From Deltaproteobacteria bacterium (GTDB lineage Bacteria > Desulfobacterota > BSN033 > UBA1163), in assembly GCA_016875195.1 (NCBI GenBank), contig VGRY01000035.1, forward strand, positions 1 to 41,174: 41,174 nucleotides of DNA, given 5' to 3'. Shown here one piece after another: positions 1 to 10,078 of this stretch. A program made the position numbers and the translations under genes. The first letter of the stretch is position 1; each line of letters begins with the position of its first letter. The notes beneath the pieces were generated by a model. That model saw only the letters and a program-made list of their open reading frames with translations, was not told where the DNA came from and ran no database searches.

Positions 1-212
1 ACAAATTCTGGAATATTGGAATAATGGAATGTTGGAATGTTGGGTAAAGCAAAAACGAAAAAATAAAAGGCGGTAAAGGCTCTTTGGACTTCAGCCTTTC
101 CCATTATTGCATTATTCCATTTTTCCATCATTCCTGTTTTTTTCCATTATTCGTATCAATTTAGCTCTTTGAAAAGAAGAGATATATGAGTCAATGGATC
201 AAAAGAATCATC

Positions 213-296
213 ATAAAATCCCCCTTAATCCCCCTTTTCCAAAGGGGGAATTCCTTTCACCTCCCTTTGGCAAAGGGAGGTTGGGAGGGATTTTAT
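213..296. repeat. MITE-like palindromic intergenic repeat
   Basis: The ends form a perfect 10-base inverted repeat (ATAAAATCCC at 213-222 and its complement at 287-296). Inside are two hairpins: five C's against five G's at 230-248, and CCTCCCTTTGG paired with its complement at 260-280. No ORF is present. The surrounding 1-354 is otherwise AT-rich, with repeated 'attccattattcc'-like tracts and no gene. It lies beyond the 3' end of copA, so it may double as a transcription stop, but this is inference. Confidence 0.55.
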
Positions 297-354
297 AAAG
301 TTTTTTCAAACCGCTAAAGTGTTACCATTATTCCAGCCTTCCAATATTCCAAGG

Positions 355-2847
355 TTAGCTCATCGGGGCTTTGAACCTCCTCAGCCTCAACGCATTTGAA
401 ACCACCGTGACGGACGAAAATGCCATAGCCCCTGCGGCGAAGATGGGCTTGAGAAGAATCCCAAAGAAAGGAAAAAGAGCCCCTGCAGCCATAGGAATGA
501 GAATCGTATTATAGGCAAAAGCCCAGAAGAGATTCTGCTTGATATTCCGGATCGTCGCCTTGCTCAAGGCAATGGCCGTCACCACTCCCCTCAGATCTCC
601 CCCGATCAGGGTGATATCAGAGGACTCCATCGCCACATCCGTTCCTGTTCCAATGGCAATTCCTACATCAGCCTGTGCTAAGGCAGGTGCATCGTTGATG
701 CCATCGCCTACCATCCCAACTCTTTTGCCTTCCGATTGAAGCTTCTTAATTTCTTCAGCCTTCTTCTCGGGAAGAACTTCTGCTACAACCCGACCAATAC
801 CAATTTGACTGGCAATGGCTTTGGCTGTCCGCTCATTGTCACCGGTGAGCATCACGACTTCCAATCCCATCCGTTGGAGTGTCTCCACTGCTTGTTTCGA
901 ATTCTCTTTCAATGTATCGGCAACGCCAATAAGGCCTGCGGCCTTCCCATTGACAGCTAAAAACATGGGCGTCTTTCCCTTGCCGGACATGTCTTCTGCC
1001 TTTCCAACCAATCCATTAAGCCTAACTTTTTTTTCTTCCATCAGCCTTAAATTTCCAAGTAGGACTTCCCTTGAGTCAATCATCGCCTCAATGCCATGGC
1101 CTGCAATGGCTTGAAAGTTCTTAGGGGCGATGAGATTCAAATTGTCCTCTTTTGCTTTATTAACAATTGCCTCGCCCAGGGGATGCTCGGATCCTTTTTC
1201 GGCTGAGGCTGCCAGCATCAAAATCTCTTGCTTTGTGAATCCTTCTGATTCGATCACATCGGTGACCGAAGGCTCTCCTTTGGTCAATGTTCCTGTCTTA
1301 TCCAGGACAATCGTATTGAGCTGATGAGCTGTCTCCAGAGCCTCTGCCCCTCGAATTAAAATCCCATTCTCCGCTCCTCTCCCGGTCCCCACCATGATTG
1401 AGGTGGGAGTGGCCAGCCCCAGGGCGCAGGGACAGGCAATGATGAGGACAGCGATAAAGTTGAGAAAGGCATAGGTGAGTGCAGGAGGGGGACCAAAAAG
1501 AAACCAGATGATGAAAGTGACAATAGCGATCACGATGACAATCGGGACAAAGTAACTGGCAATCACATCAGCCATCCGGGCAATCGGAGGTTTTGAGCCC
1601 TGGGCTTCTTGAACCAGCCGGACAATCTGTGCCAATACCGTGTCTTTCCCCACTCTGGTCGCTTCAAATATGAATGTCCCTGTTTTATTGATCGTTGAGC
1701 CGATCACTCTGTCTCCGGCTTTCTTCTCAATCGGCAACGATTCTCCTGTAACCATCGACTCATCTACGGAGGAATAGCCCTCTTTAACAATCCCATCTAC
1801 CGGCACCTTCTCTCCGGGCCGGACCATGACAAGGTCTCCGACTGCCACTTCACTCACGGGAATATCCGATTCGCCGCCATTTCGTATGACTCTTGCTGTC
1901 TTGGGCTGAAGGCCGATTAACTTCTTGATCGCCTCTGACGTCTTTCCTTTTGCCCTTGCTTCAAAGAATCTTCCAAGGAGGATGAGGACGATGATGGCTG
2001 CGGAGGTGTCATAATAAACCATCATTTCGAGGCCTTTCACCATGATCCAGTGAGGGGCAAAGGTCACAATCAGGCTATAGAGATAAGCCGCGGAAGTCCC
2101 AATGGCGATCAGTGTGTTCATATCGCTTGTTTTATGTTTGGTCGCCTTCCAGAAACCAACATAAAACTGCCAGCCTGCCCAGAATTGGACAGGAGTTGCT
2201 AATAAAAATTGGACGAAGAAATTTGTTCCCATGGAAAGGCCCACACCTTTTTCAAGAAGTGAGCCACCATACATGAGAATAAGAATAGGAATGAGAAGAA
2301 TGGCCCCAATGATGAATTTTCGCCTTAGCTTCAGGAGCTCCGCCTCCCTAATAAGCTTTTCTTTCTCAACAAGATCATCTTCACGTAGCGTCGAGCCTCC
2401 GGCCTTGATTTCCAAAATTTGATAACCTGCTTCTTGAACAACTTTCTTAAGGTCTCTGATTGATACTTCTTGAGGAAGGTATTGAACCGTGGCCTTTTCT
2501 GTTGCCAAATTCACGACTGCCTGAACCACTCCCTTTGCAGAACTCAGTGCTTTCTCCACTCTCCTGACACATGAGGCACAGGTCATGCCTTGAATCGGAA
2601 GAACGACTTTTTCAATTCTTGCTCCGTACCCGAGATCCTCCACTTTTTTAATCAACCTGGAAAGATCTGTCTGATCAGAATGAAAGACCACGGTTGCTTT
2701 CTCTGCAGCCAAATTGACTGTCGCCTGAGAAACCCCTTCAACGCTTCCCAACCCTTTCTCAATCCTTGCCGCACAACTGGCGCAAGACATTCCAGTGATG
2801 GGAAGGTCAACACGGTCCAGACCTTTTTCTTGATTCTTAGAATCCAT
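355..2847 (-). CDS. copA: Cu+-exporting P1B-type ATPase
   Basis: Inner-membrane ATPase that exports Cu+ (or Ag+) from the cytoplasm. About 830 residues, normal for CopA. Two N-terminal heavy-metal-associated domains carry GMSCASC (about residue 20) and GMTCASC (about residue 88). Then come the transmembrane segments, the actuator loop with TGES, the metal-selecting CPC motif in [11 protein letters not shown], the phosphorylation site [11 protein letters not shown] and the hinge [19 protein letters not shown] plus paired CxxC domains point to monovalent copper rather than zinc. I use the ATG at 2847; the codon before it is TTG. It is the last gene of the metal island, downstream of the periplasmic His-rich protein and the RND pump on the same strand. 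The Shine-Dalgarno is weak. No CueR or CopY-type regulator is nearby. Confidence 0.95.
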   Translation of the reverse strand: MDSKNQEKGLDRVDLPITGMSCASCAARIEKGLGSVEGVSQATVNLAAEKATVVFHSDQTDLSRLIKKVEDLGYGARIEKVVLPIQGMTCASCVRRVEKALSSAKGVVQAVVNLATEKATVQYLPQEVSIRDLKKVVQEAGYQILEIKAGGSTLREDDLVEKEKLIREAELLKLRRKFIIGAILLIPILILMYGGSLLEKGVGLSMGTNFFVQFLLATPVQFWAGWQFYVGFWKATKHKTSDMNTLIAIGTSAAYLYSLIVTFAPHWIMVKGLEMMVYYDTSAAIIVLILLGRFFEARAKGKTSEAIKKLIGLQPKTARVIRNGGESDIPVSEVAVGDLVMVRPGEKVPVDGIVKEGYSSVDESMVTGESLPIEKKAGDRVIGSTINKTGTFIFEATRVGKDTVLAQIVRLVQEAQGSKPPIARMADVIASYFVPIVIVIAIVTFIIWFLFGPPPALTYAFLNFIAVLIIACPCALGLATPTSIMVGTGRGAENGILIRGAEALETAHQLNTIVLDKTGTLTKGEPSVTDVIESEGFTKQEILMLAASAEKGSEHPLGEAIVNKAKEDNLNLIAPKNFQAIAGHGIEAMIDSREVLLGNLRLMEEKKVRLNGLVGKAEDMSGKGKTPMFLAVNGKAAGLIGVADTLKENSKQAVETLQRMGLEVVMLTGDNERTAKAIASQIGIGRVVAEVLPEKKAEEIKKLQSEGKRVGMVGDGINDAPALAQADVGIAIGTGTDVAMESSDITLIGGDLRGVVTAIALSKATIRNIKQNLFWAFAYNTILIPMAAGALFPFFGILLKPIFAAGAMAFSSVTVVSNALRLRRFKAPMS

Positions 2848-2930
2848 CAATAATACCTAAAATAACTAACGCCCCCCTACCCCCTCTTAAGCTAAGAGGG
2901 GGAGAAGGGGGAGTTATTCTCTTGTGATTC

Positions 2931-3401
2931 TTATTTCACCTCATGATAAATTCCTGCTGTTCCCTTTTTCTCTCCACTCTTGTAAAGGACCAGCACCTGA
3001 TACTTGCCTTTGGCAGGAAGATTGAAGTAGGCGTCATAGCTCTTCATATGATCTTCATACTTCAGGGTCTTGATCTGGTCTTTCCCCTTCGGATCGATCA
3101 CCTTCATCTGGATCTCGGCATTGGTGATCTCTTTCTGGGTCTTCTCGTCCTTTAGGGTCAGAGCGATATTGTGAGTCGTTCCCGGCTCGATATCCTCTTT
3201 CATCTTCATATCCTTGAGCATCTTCTTATGCTCTGCATTGGACATGATCTGAAAAATGATCTTGACCCCCTCAACCGAAACCTCCCGGGTTTCCATCTTC
3301 GACCCTGCCCCATGACTATGCCCATGCTGAGCAGATGAAACGGACGCAAGAACGATCCAGCCTAAAAAAGAAACCAGAAAAAACAGTACATATCTCTTCA
3401 T
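2931..3401 (-). CDS. Periplasmic His-rich protein of the metal-efflux cluster
   Basis: Predicted secreted protein of 156 residues: a signal peptide of about 24 residues, then an HGHSHG stretch likely to bind metal. The rest looks like a beta-rich, YtkA/FixH-type immunoglobulin-like fold ending GKYQVLVLYKSGEKKG. A strong AGGAGG lies just before the ATG at 3401. It sits between the RND pump and copA on the same strand, which suggests a periplasmic metal-handling role. The exact family is not certain and the function is inferred only from composition and neighbours. Confidence 0.7.
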   Translation of the reverse strand: MKRYVLFFLVSFLGWIVLASVSSAQHGHSHGAGSKMETREVSVEGVKIIFQIMSNAEHKKMLKDMKMKEDIEPGTTHNIALTLKDEKTQKEITNAEIQMKVIDPKGKDQIKTLKYEDHMKSYDAYFNLPAKGKYQVLVLYKSGEKKGTAGIYHEVK

Positions 3402-3465
3402 ATTTTCCTCCTATACTTTCAATATATTCATTAAAACCAATAGTTCAAGGACATTTCTTAATATA

Positions 3466-6400
3466 CTAGATTTTCATCTCCGCTGCCTTTAACTTCCCTT
3501 TCTTCAATGCCCTCTCCTTGACCAGGGCAAAGATGACGGGCGTGATGATCAACACATGGATGGTCGAGGTCAGAAGGCCTCCTATAATGGGCGCAGCAAT
3601 CGGTTTCATCACATCCGCACCCACACCCGAAGACCACATGATGGGAACCAGGCCGATCAGCGTTGTCCCGACAGTCATCAACTTGGGACGGAGCCGGAGG
3701 ACCGAACCCTCCACCGTGGCCTCGTGGATGTCCTGCTGTGTGATCTCTCCTTTCGCAAGACGTTTGTTCAAAGCCTCATGAAGATAGATGATCATCACCA
3801 CGCCGGTCTCCACCGCAATCCCGTAGAGGGCAATGTAGCCCACCCAGACCGCCACGCTGAAATTATATCCGAGGAGGTACTGAAGGATGACGCCTCCGGT
3901 CATCGCATAGAGGACAGCAACCATCAGAATGATTGACTCTGCAATCGAATGAAATGTCATATAGAGGAGAATGAAGATGATAAAGAAGACGATGGGCATC
4001 AGGATCTTTAATCGCTCCTTCGCTCTGACCTGAAACTCATACTGGCCGCTCCATGAAAGGGAGTATCCTGTGGGAAGCTTCAACTTCTCCTGAATCACCT
4101 TCTTGGCTTCCTCTACATATCCGCCGATGTCTCTCCCTGTCACATCCACATAGACGTACCCAGTCAGCATCGCATCCTCATCCCGAATCATCGCAGGGCC
4201 TGTGGTGTGGCTGATCTCTGCCAATTGCCCAAGCGGGACATGAAATAGGGATGGTGAAGAGCCGGCCATCGTTTGCATCCCTGGAGCGCTTCCTCTGACC
4301 GGAACAAGTATCCTCTTGATCCTCTCGATATCATCCCGGAGTTCCCTCGGATACCGGATATTGACAGGATACCTCTCCCTTCCTTCGACTGTCCGAGTGA
4401 TGTTCATTCCGCCCAGGGCGGACTGAATCACTTCCTGCACTTCGCCCACGGTCAGGCCATACCGGGCAATCGCCTCCCGGTTAATTATGATATCCGTGAA
4501 GTATCCTCCTGCCACCCTTTCTGCATAGACGCTCCTTGTGCCGGGAACTTGTTTAAGGATGACTTCAATATGGATCCCTGTCTCTTCAATCGTTTTCAAA
4601 TCCGGACCCGATATCTTGATCCCCACGGGAGTCCGGATTCCTGTGGTCAGCATATCGATCCGGGCGCGGATGGGCATGGTCCAGGCATTCTGAAGCCCGG
4701 GAAACTGCATCTTACGATCCATCTCTTCGACGAGTTCCTCGTAGGTCACCGTTCGATGGGCTCCAAGTATCTTTTCGGCAACGGGTCTTAACCATTCGGG
4801 CAGGGATGAATAATCCTTTCTCACCCTTCGCCACTCTTCTCTTGGCTTGAGATGAACCGTCGTCTCCATCATGCTAAAAGGCGCTGGATCAGTGGAAGTC
4901 TCTGCCCGGCCTGCCTTGCCAAAGACGGTATGGACTTCGGGAAAGCTCTTAAGAATCTTATCCTGAACCGCAAGAAGTCTTCCGGCCTCGGTCACTGAGA
5001 TTCCCGGACTGGTCACAGGCATATAGAAGATCGTTCCCTCATAGAGAGGGGGCATGAACTCGCTACCAATTCTCATGAGAAGAACGATACTTATGGGGAT
5101 GATCAGTAAATTGATAAAGAGCGCTGTCTTCTTAAATCTCAAAACAAGGTTGATCACGGGTTCATAGAACCATCGAAAAAATGTTGAGACCGGATTCTCA
5201 GCTTCGGGTTTGAGACGCTTGCCTTTTAAGAAGAGGGTCATCAATACAGGAACAAGGGTGATGGCAAGAATTGAAGAAGCAGCCATGGCAAAGGTTTTCG
5301 TGAAGGCAAGGGGACGAAACAGCCTCCCCTCCTGAGCCTCAAGCATGAAGACCGGTATAAAGGAGATGATAATGATGATCAGTGAAAAGAAGATGCCCCG
5401 CCCGACCTGCTGGCAGGATCGGACAACCGTGGACCAACTATTTTTGCGGTCCTCATCTGTGCCCTCGGAGAGGTGACGATACCCATTTTCGACCATGACG
5501 ATTGAAGCATCGACAATCACCCCGATGGAGAGGGCAATGCCTCCGAGCGACATGATGTTCGACGTCAGCTTCAATAAATACATCGGGATAAAAGAGACGA
5601 TCACTGCAATGGGGAGAGCAAAGATCGGTACAAAGGCAGAACGGAAATGGAGGAGAAAGACGATGATGACCAAACTGACGACGATGATCTCTGTGAGAAG
5701 TGTCTTCTGAAGATTTTCAATAGAGAGCTTGATCAATTCGGACCGGTCGTAGGTGGGAATAATCTTTACACCTTCGGGAAGCCCGGGGCTGACCACCTTG
5801 ATCTTCTCTTTGACCCGATCGATTACATTAAGGGCGTTCTCGCCAAACCGCATCACTACGATCCCGCCCACAACCTCACCCTTCCCATCCATCTCCACAA
5901 TTCCCCTGCGGATCTCAGGCCCAAGGCTGACCTGGGCAATGTCCCTCAGAAGAATCGGAGTCCCTCTTCTACCGCCGACAACAATCTTCTGAATATCCTC
6001 GACGGATTTGATGTAGCCACGTCCCCTCACCATATACTCTCTGCCGCCGAATTCGAGGAGCCGTCCCTCCACATCCGCATTTGACATCCTGACCCGCTCC
6101 ATCACCTCCCTGAGCGAGATGCCATAGGCAGCCATCCGGTTCGGATCAATATTGATCTGGTATTGCTTCACAAACCCGCCAACGCTTGCCACCTCGGCGA
6201 CTCCCTCAACGCTGGCTAAGGAATAACGCAGATACCAGTCCTGAAGGGTGCGGAGATACGCAAGGTCATGCTTTCCGCTCTCATCAACCAGGGCATAGGT
6301 ATAGACCCAACCCACCCCGGTCGCATCAGGGCCAAGTGTTGGATTGGCGCCTTCCGGAAGCTTTCCGGTGATCTGCTGCATATATTCTAAAACCCTGGAT

Positions 6401-6720
6401 CGTGCCCAATAGATATCCGTGCCATCCTCAAAGACCACATAGACATAAGAAAACCCAAAATCGGAAAATCCCCTCACCGTCCTCACTTTGGGCGCTGAGA
6501 TGAGGGACGAGACAATAGGATAGGTCACCTGATCCTCCACTAAATCAGGGCTTCTTCCCTCCCACGGAGTATAGACGATCACCTGGACATCGGAGATATC
6601 CGGCACGGCATCGAGGGGGATATGTTTGATCGCATAGACCCCTCCCACCATGACCAGGAGAACGACGGTGAAAACCATGAACCGATTCTTTGCGCAGATA
6701 TCGATAATCTTCTCAATCAT
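3466..6720 (-). CDS. cusA: CusA/CzcA-family heavy-metal efflux RND transporter
   Basis: Proton-driven inner-membrane pump of a tripartite heavy-metal exporter. 1084 residues, typical of the HME-RND family. The N-terminus IIDICAKNRFMVF and the block DVQVIVYTPWEGRSPDLVEDQ are hallmark. Transmembrane helix 4 carries LGGIALSIGVIVDASIVMVEN, with the charged residues expected for proton relay, and the C-terminal half repeats the 12-helix plan. Several periplasmic methionines occur, but CusA (Cu/Ag) and CzcA (Co/Zn/Cd) cannot be separated by eye; the copA neighbour favours copper. GAGGGG lies 8 bases before the ATG. It follows the fusion-protein gene, with a 121-base gap holding a hairpin repeat. 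Confidence 0.9.
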   Translation of the reverse strand: MIEKIIDICAKNRFMVFTVVLLVMVGGVYAIKHIPLDAVPDISDVQVIVYTPWEGRSPDLVEDQVTYPIVSSLISAPKVRTVRGFSDFGFSYVYVVFEDGTDIYWARSRVLEYMQQITGKLPEGANPTLGPDATGVGWVYTYALVDESGKHDLAYLRTLQDWYLRYSLASVEGVAEVASVGGFVKQYQINIDPNRMAAYGISLREVMERVRMSNADVEGRLLEFGGREYMVRGRGYIKSVEDIQKIVVGGRRGTPILLRDIAQVSLGPEIRRGIVEMDGKGEVVGGIVVMRFGENALNVIDRVKEKIKVVSPGLPEGVKIIPTYDRSELIKLSIENLQKTLLTEIIVVSLVIIVFLLHFRSAFVPIFALPIAVIVSFIPMYLLKLTSNIMSLGGIALSIGVIVDASIVMVENGYRHLSEGTDEDRKNSWSTVVRSCQQVGRGIFFSLIIIIISFIPVFMLEAQEGRLFRPLAFTKTFAMAASSILAITLVPVLMTLFLKGKRLKPEAENPVSTFFRWFYEPVINLVLRFKKTALFINLLIIPISIVLLMRIGSEFMPPLYEGTIFYMPVTSPGISVTEAGRLLAVQDKILKSFPEVHTVFGKAGRAETSTDPAPFSMMETTVHLKPREEWRRVRKDYSSLPEWLRPVAEKILGAHRTVTYEELVEEMDRKMQFPGLQNAWTMPIRARIDMLTTGIRTPVGIKISGPDLKTIEETGIHIEVILKQVPGTRSVYAERVAGGYFTDIIINREAIARYGLTVGEVQEVIQSALGGMNITRTVEGRERYPVNIRYPRELRDDIERIKRILVPVRGSAPGMQTMAGSSPSLFHVPLGQLAEISHTTGPAMIRDEDAMLTGYVYVDVTGRDIGGYVEEAKKVIQEKLKLPTGYSLSWSGQYEFQVRAKERLKILMPIVFFIIFILLYMTFHSIAESIILMVAVLYAMTGGVILQYLLGYNFSVAVWVGYIALYGIAVETGVVMIIYLHEALNKRLAKGEITQQDIHEATVEGSVLRLRPKLMTVGTTLIGLVPIMWSSGVGADVMKPIAAPIIGGLLTSTIHVLIITPVIFALVKERALKKGKLKAAEMKI

Positions 6721-6741
6721 ATCTGGTTCCCCTCACCCCCG

Positions 6742-6764
6742 CCCTCTCCCACTAGGGGAGAGGG
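6742..6764. repeat. Short palindromic repeat between cusB and cusA
   Basis: CCCTCTCCC at 6742-6750 faces GGGAGAGGG at 6756-6764 across a short loop, inside a C-rich tract that looks like a common interspersed repeat. It lies between the fusion-protein gene and the RND pump gene and could tune expression of the pump relative to the upstream genes, though nothing in the sequence proves that. Confidence 0.4.
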
Positions 6765-6841
6765 AGATACTGGGAGATTTTCTATCTAAAATTCCATTAC
6801 GTACCGACACGTGACACGGACACGGTCACGTTATTTTTTAT

Positions 6842-8074
6842 CTAATGAGAATGCCCCGGCGCTCCCACGGCCTCCTTGAACTTCGATTCCGAGTCGATGA
6901 GGAAATTGGCGCTCGTAACAACTCTTTCTCCTGCCTTAAGCCCGCTGAAGACTTCATAATAGTCACCCACTTTTGCTCCAACTTTTACCTCTCTTGGCTC
7001 AAAATAGCCGTTGCCTTTGTCGATGATCGCCATCTGCCGGATCCCCGTATCAATGATCGCCCCTTCCGGCACGGTAAGCTTTCTTCCCAGTTGAACTTTA
7101 ATCTCCACATTGGCGTACATCTCAGGCTTCAGCTTTCCATTAGGATTTGGAAACTCAAGCCTCACCTTTGCGGTCCGGGTGTTCGGATCCAGAGAGGGAT
7201 AGATATAGATCGCTTTCCCTGAAAAAGTCTCGCCGGGGAGATAAGACAATTGGATCGTCGCCTGCTGCCCCAAGCGGATAAATGGAATTTCATATTCGTA
7301 GATATCCGCATAGAGCCAAACGGTTGAGAGGTCAACCAGTTTGAAGAGGACCATTCCCGGCATCAAACTCATGCCTTTATAAGCCATCTTCTCAAGGACA
7401 AATCCGCTAAAGGGAGAATAAAGAGTGAGCGTCTTCTTGGGCTGACCGGTCTCCTCAAGGATTTTGATCTGATCGTCACTGATATCCCATAACTTGAGAC
7501 GTCGCCTTGCAGATTCTGCAAGCGAGTTTCCGCTTGCCGCCACCTCTGAGAATGGACTCTTCACCAGATCTTTCTTTGCCCGCAGGGCAAGGAGATACTC
7601 CTCCTGAGTGGAGACCAGTTCAGGGCTGTAGATGGTGAGAAGGGGTTCTCCCTGTCTCACATATTTTCCCGTGAAATCAACAAAGAGGTCTTCGATCCAG
7701 CCACCGATCTTGGGTGAAACCGTGACCACTTTTCTCTCATCGTAATCCACCCTTCCCACGGTCCGGATGATCTTCTCGAGCGGCTTCATCTCAACCCTGC
7801 CGATCTTCACCCCGATCAGTTGCTGCCGTTCAGGAGAGATCTGGAGAGCCCCGGGTGCCACTTCCTGCATCTTGCCTTCTTTCTGGATTGACTCCATGGT
7901 GAGCCCCTTGATATCCAGATCATCCGCTTTCTTTGATTCCGTTTTTACCTCTGGTTTATGTTCTTTTCCGCCCGAGGCGGATCCGCTTGCGGAATGGGTG
8001 GCCGTCTCTTTTCCACAGCCCGCGGTCAACCAGAGCGCCGATATTAAAAGAACCATCCAGAATGATTTTTTCAT
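6842..8074 (-). CDS. cusB: RND efflux periplasmic membrane-fusion lipoprotein (CusB-like)
   Basis: Membrane-fusion (adaptor) subunit linking the RND pump to the outer-membrane channel. 410 residues. The signal peptide ends in a lipobox, LTAGC, so it should be a lipoprotein. The core has VVTVSPKIGGWIEDLFVDFTG, the barrel-sandwich region of CusB proteins, followed by LYSPFSGFVLEKMAYKG. Its start overlaps the stop of the TolC-like gene as ATGA (8071-8074) with GGGGGAG upstream, so the two are translationally coupled. Residues about 29-38 (ASGSASGGKE) are encoded by a copy of a palindromic repeat that is also found inside the giant activase gene; this region lacks the usual metal-binding methionines of E. 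coli CusB. Confidence 0.88.
   Translation of the reverse strand: MKKSFWMVLLISALWLTAGCGKETATHSASGSASGGKEHKPEVKTESKKADDLDIKGLTMESIQKEGKMQEVAPGALQISPERQQLIGVKIGRVEMKPLEKIIRTVGRVDYDERKVVTVSPKIGGWIEDLFVDFTGKYVRQGEPLLTIYSPELVSTQEEYLLALRAKKDLVKSPFSEVAASGNSLAESARRRLKLWDISDDQIKILEETGQPKKTLTLYSPFSGFVLEKMAYKGMSLMPGMVLFKLVDLSTVWLYADIYEYEIPFIRLGQQATIQLSYLPGETFSGKAIYIYPSLDPNTRTAKVRLEFPNPNGKLKPEMYANVEIKVQLGRKLTVPEGAIIDTGIRQMAIIDKGNGYFEPREVKVGAKVGDYYEVFSGLKAGERVVTSANFLIDSESKFKEAVGAPGHSH
7968..7999 (+). repeat. Palindromic repeat copy A inside the cusB-like gene
   Basis: The segment has CCGCCCGAGGCGGATCCGC followed by TTGCGGAATGGG on the plus strand, centred on a GGCGGATCCGC near-palindrome. A near-identical segment occurs at 39412-39446 inside the giant activase gene. 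Here it lies in frame within the linker after the lipobox and codes for a Ser/Gly/Ala-rich stretch. It is a coding-region insertion of an interspersed repeat that did not break the gene. Confidence 0.5.
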
Positions 8075-9369
8075 TTTTGCTCCCCCTTGTAAAAGAGTTG
8101 CCTTCCAACAACAGATTCTAAACTTGCCACATTCTTTTCATATTCGGTGAGGGCCTGATGATACTCTAATTCATACCGGTAGAGCGTCATTCGGCTATCG
8201 AGCAGGGTCATAAAATCAGCCCTACCCACCCGGTAACTGCTCAACGCCGAATTGATCTGAAGGCTCGCCTGCGGGATGATCCCGGTTCTATAAAGCTCTA
8301 GTTGTCTTTCCACCCGCTGAATCATCGAACTCATATCCGTAATCATGAAGACAATCTCATTCTTCATCGCCCGGTATTGGGCCTCGACCAACTGGATATC
8401 GGCTTTCGTCTCTGCCAATTTCCGCTCCTGCTTCGACTTATAAAAAATGGGGATGTTCATCTCCACCATGCCGGTCAGCATATCCTTCCGTTTCATCACC
8501 TCCGGACCTTCGCTGTTGTCCCTCTGACCGTAGGCGAACTTGAATGTAAAGTCCGGATAATATTCCCTTTTGGCCAGGCCGTAAGCCTTCTCTTTTGCCT
8601 CGATCATCTTCTTCATTCCTTTCAGCGTAGGGTTGATCTCCACGGCCATTTTCTGGAGCTCTTCAACGGTGAAAGGAAATTTTTGCGGAACGACTTCCCC
8701 GGGCTCACCTACCGGGGCTTCTGTGGAGCGGTTGAGGAGGGCATTTAATTTTGCACCCAGCGCTCTTTTTCTCTGGCCCAGCATGATCAACTCATCCACC
8801 ATTTTGGATACCTCCACGTGGGCTTTGAGCACGTCCTGCTGAATACCCATTCCGACGGCATACTGGGTCTCTGCAATCTTTACAAAATTCTCAAGGATCT
8901 CCTTATTCCTTTGTGTCACGTCAGTGGTTCGATAGACATGGGAAAGGTCGTAATAAGCGGCTTTTACCTCCCTGATGATTCGATTGGTTTTCTCCTGGAT
9001 CTCATTATAAACCGCCTCTGCCTCTTTTTCGGCCATCTCCCCCATCAGCCTTCTCTTGCCGTAGAAAGGAACCATCTGGGAAATGGATATCTCCTTCATC
9101 GTCATATCCTCTTCCCTGAACTTGAAGTTTGTTGGAAGACTGATAATCCCAAAACCAAACATTGGGTCTGGAAGAGCCCGGGCCTGGGGAATCTTTTCTT
9201 TAAAAACTTCCCATCTCTTCTTCGAGGCTAAGATCTCAGGGTTATTCTGAAGGGCATTTTCGATTAACTGGTCAAGTTTTAATCGAATCTCTTCTGCCTG
9301 TCCTTCAGAAACGAAAATGAAGATGATAAAGAGAGTTAATCCAAATAATTTTATAAACTTTCTCAACAT
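8071..9369 (-). CDS. TolC-family outer-membrane efflux protein (CusC-like)
   Basis: Outer-membrane channel of the tripartite metal exporter. 432 residues with a clear signal peptide (FIKLFGLTLFIIFIFVSEGQA). The mature part has the repeated long alpha-helical heptad sequence of TolC proteins: LIENALQNNPEILASKKRW near the start and LSSYRVGRADFMTLLDSRM near the C-terminus. It is first in the cusCBA-order group and overlaps the fusion-protein gene by 4 bases. The 5' leader of about 150 bases includes a large foldable element (9520-9611). CusC and CzcC cannot be separated by eye. Confidence 0.9.
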   Translation of the reverse strand: MLRKFIKLFGLTLFIIFIFVSEGQAEEIRLKLDQLIENALQNNPEILASKKRWEVFKEKIPQARALPDPMFGFGIISLPTNFKFREEDMTMKEISISQMVPFYGKRRLMGEMAEKEAEAVYNEIQEKTNRIIREVKAAYYDLSHVYRTTDVTQRNKEILENFVKIAETQYAVGMGIQQDVLKAHVEVSKMVDELIMLGQRKRALGAKLNALLNRSTEAPVGEPGEVVPQKFPFTVEELQKMAVEINPTLKGMKKMIEAKEKAYGLAKREYYPDFTFKFAYGQRDNSEGPEVMKRKDMLTGMVEMNIPIFYKSKQERKLAETKADIQLVEAQYRAMKNEIVFMITDMSSMIQRVERQLELYRTGIIPQASLQINSALSSYRVGRADFMTLLDSRMTLYRYELEYHQALTEYEKNVASLESVVGRQLFYKGEQK

Positions 9370-9519
9370 CTTTACACCTACTTTCTGTTTGTAATTGAAA
9401 ATAAGATTAATTTTACACCAAATGCGATCAAATAAAAAATGGATAATTTAAAAAAAGCAAAATTTTAAAGAGTTAACCTAATGTATTCTTTACGACCCAT
9501 TATGTTTAATTTATAAACA

Positions 9520-9611
9520 AAAAGCTCTTGGCCATATAGCTAAACCTTTAGGGGGGTGAAGGCATTAGCAGGTTGGACCTAATTCTCATTAGGTCCCGGC
9601 CAAGAGCTTTT
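9520..9611. ncRNA. Structured repeat element, copy 1 (terminator or cis-RNA)
   Basis: A perfect 14-bp outer stem (AAAAGCTCTTGGCC at 9520-9533 with its complement at 9598-9611) encloses two hairpins. One is GCTAAA-CCTT-loop-AAGG-C-ATTAGC at 9539-9569, with the loop TAGGGGGGTG. The other is GGACCTAAT-tctc-ATTAGGTCC at 9575-9596. Both strands run into T-rich tracts after the outer stem, so it can act as a bidirectional terminator. The inner GCTAA/TTAGC hairpin recurs at 10159-10189. On the minus strand it lies in the leader of the TolC-like gene. It matches no riboswitch family I can name. The rest of 9370-9755 is AT-rich with no gene. Confidence 0.5.
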
Positions 9612-9755
9612 CTTTTTAATTCCTTTAGCTTATAAACTTCTGATTGCTTTATACTCTCCGAACCCGGAGAAATTTATTAAAAATGCTTTATTCTTTACAT
9701 ATTTTATAAGCAATCCTTATGCCATAACCCTTCATCCCTGTCAACCTATGTTCAA

Positions 9756-10019
9756 TTATGCTTTGGGGGGATGATAGATGAAACTTGGTAATTCGTCAAT
9801 TTTCGATATCTCTGGCATTCGTTTTAGCCATCCACTGATTGTAAGGACTGATAAGCCCGGCATGATTGGATGATAAAGGACCGGACAGTGAAAAGCGTAT
9901 CCACAATCCATTTTCGTATTTGTATGATGGTCTTCTTCTGGACAATGCCCCATCGCATCCATCGGCAAATAGGAAAAAAGGACGGTGACAATAATAAATA
10001 TTCCTGGAATTCTCAGCAT
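9756..10019 (-). CDS. Small secreted Cys/His-rich protein upstream of the efflux genes
   Basis: 87 residues. A signal peptide of about 23 residues (IPGIFIIVTVLFSYLPMDAMG) precedes a short mature part with HCPEEDHH, then DCGYAFHCPVLYHP, giving three cysteines and several histidines. I do not recognise the family. The metal-ligand composition and its place just upstream of the TolC-like gene on the same strand suggest periplasmic metal binding or sensing. The Shine-Dalgarno is weak (ATTGAG before the ATG), so the start is moderately certain. Confidence 0.55.
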   Translation of the reverse strand: MLRIPGIFIIVTVLFSYLPMDAMGHCPEEDHHTNTKMDCGYAFHCPVLYHPIMPGLSVLTISGWLKRMPEISKIDELPSFIYHPPKA

Positions 10020-10037
10020 AATTTTCTCAATGTAAAC

Positions 10038-10068
10038 CCCGTTAGAAAAGCTTTACCCTTCTAACGGG
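10038..10068. repeat. CCCGTTAGAA palindromic repeat, copy 1
   Basis: CCCGTTAGAA faces TTCTAACGGG across an 11-base loop. The same arms recur at 11750-11780 and 20935-20967, with a half copy at 11588-11600. It lies just upstream of the small secreted Cys/His protein, between that gene and a second hairpin at 10079-10133. Confidence 0.6.
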
Positions 10069-10078
10069 AAAACTCACA

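Noticed and set aside
4273..4791. Long plus-strand ORFs opposite the RND pump and other genes (also 7767-8150, 11970-12329, 37952-38872)
   Set aside because: They lie antisense to strongly conserved proteins and lack recognisable domains or ribosome sites; they are codon-bias shadows.
9520..9611. A known riboswitch such as cyclic-di-GMP, cobalamin, molybdenum cofactor or NiCo
   Set aside because: None of the consensus bases of those families that I can recall are present, so it is left unnamed.
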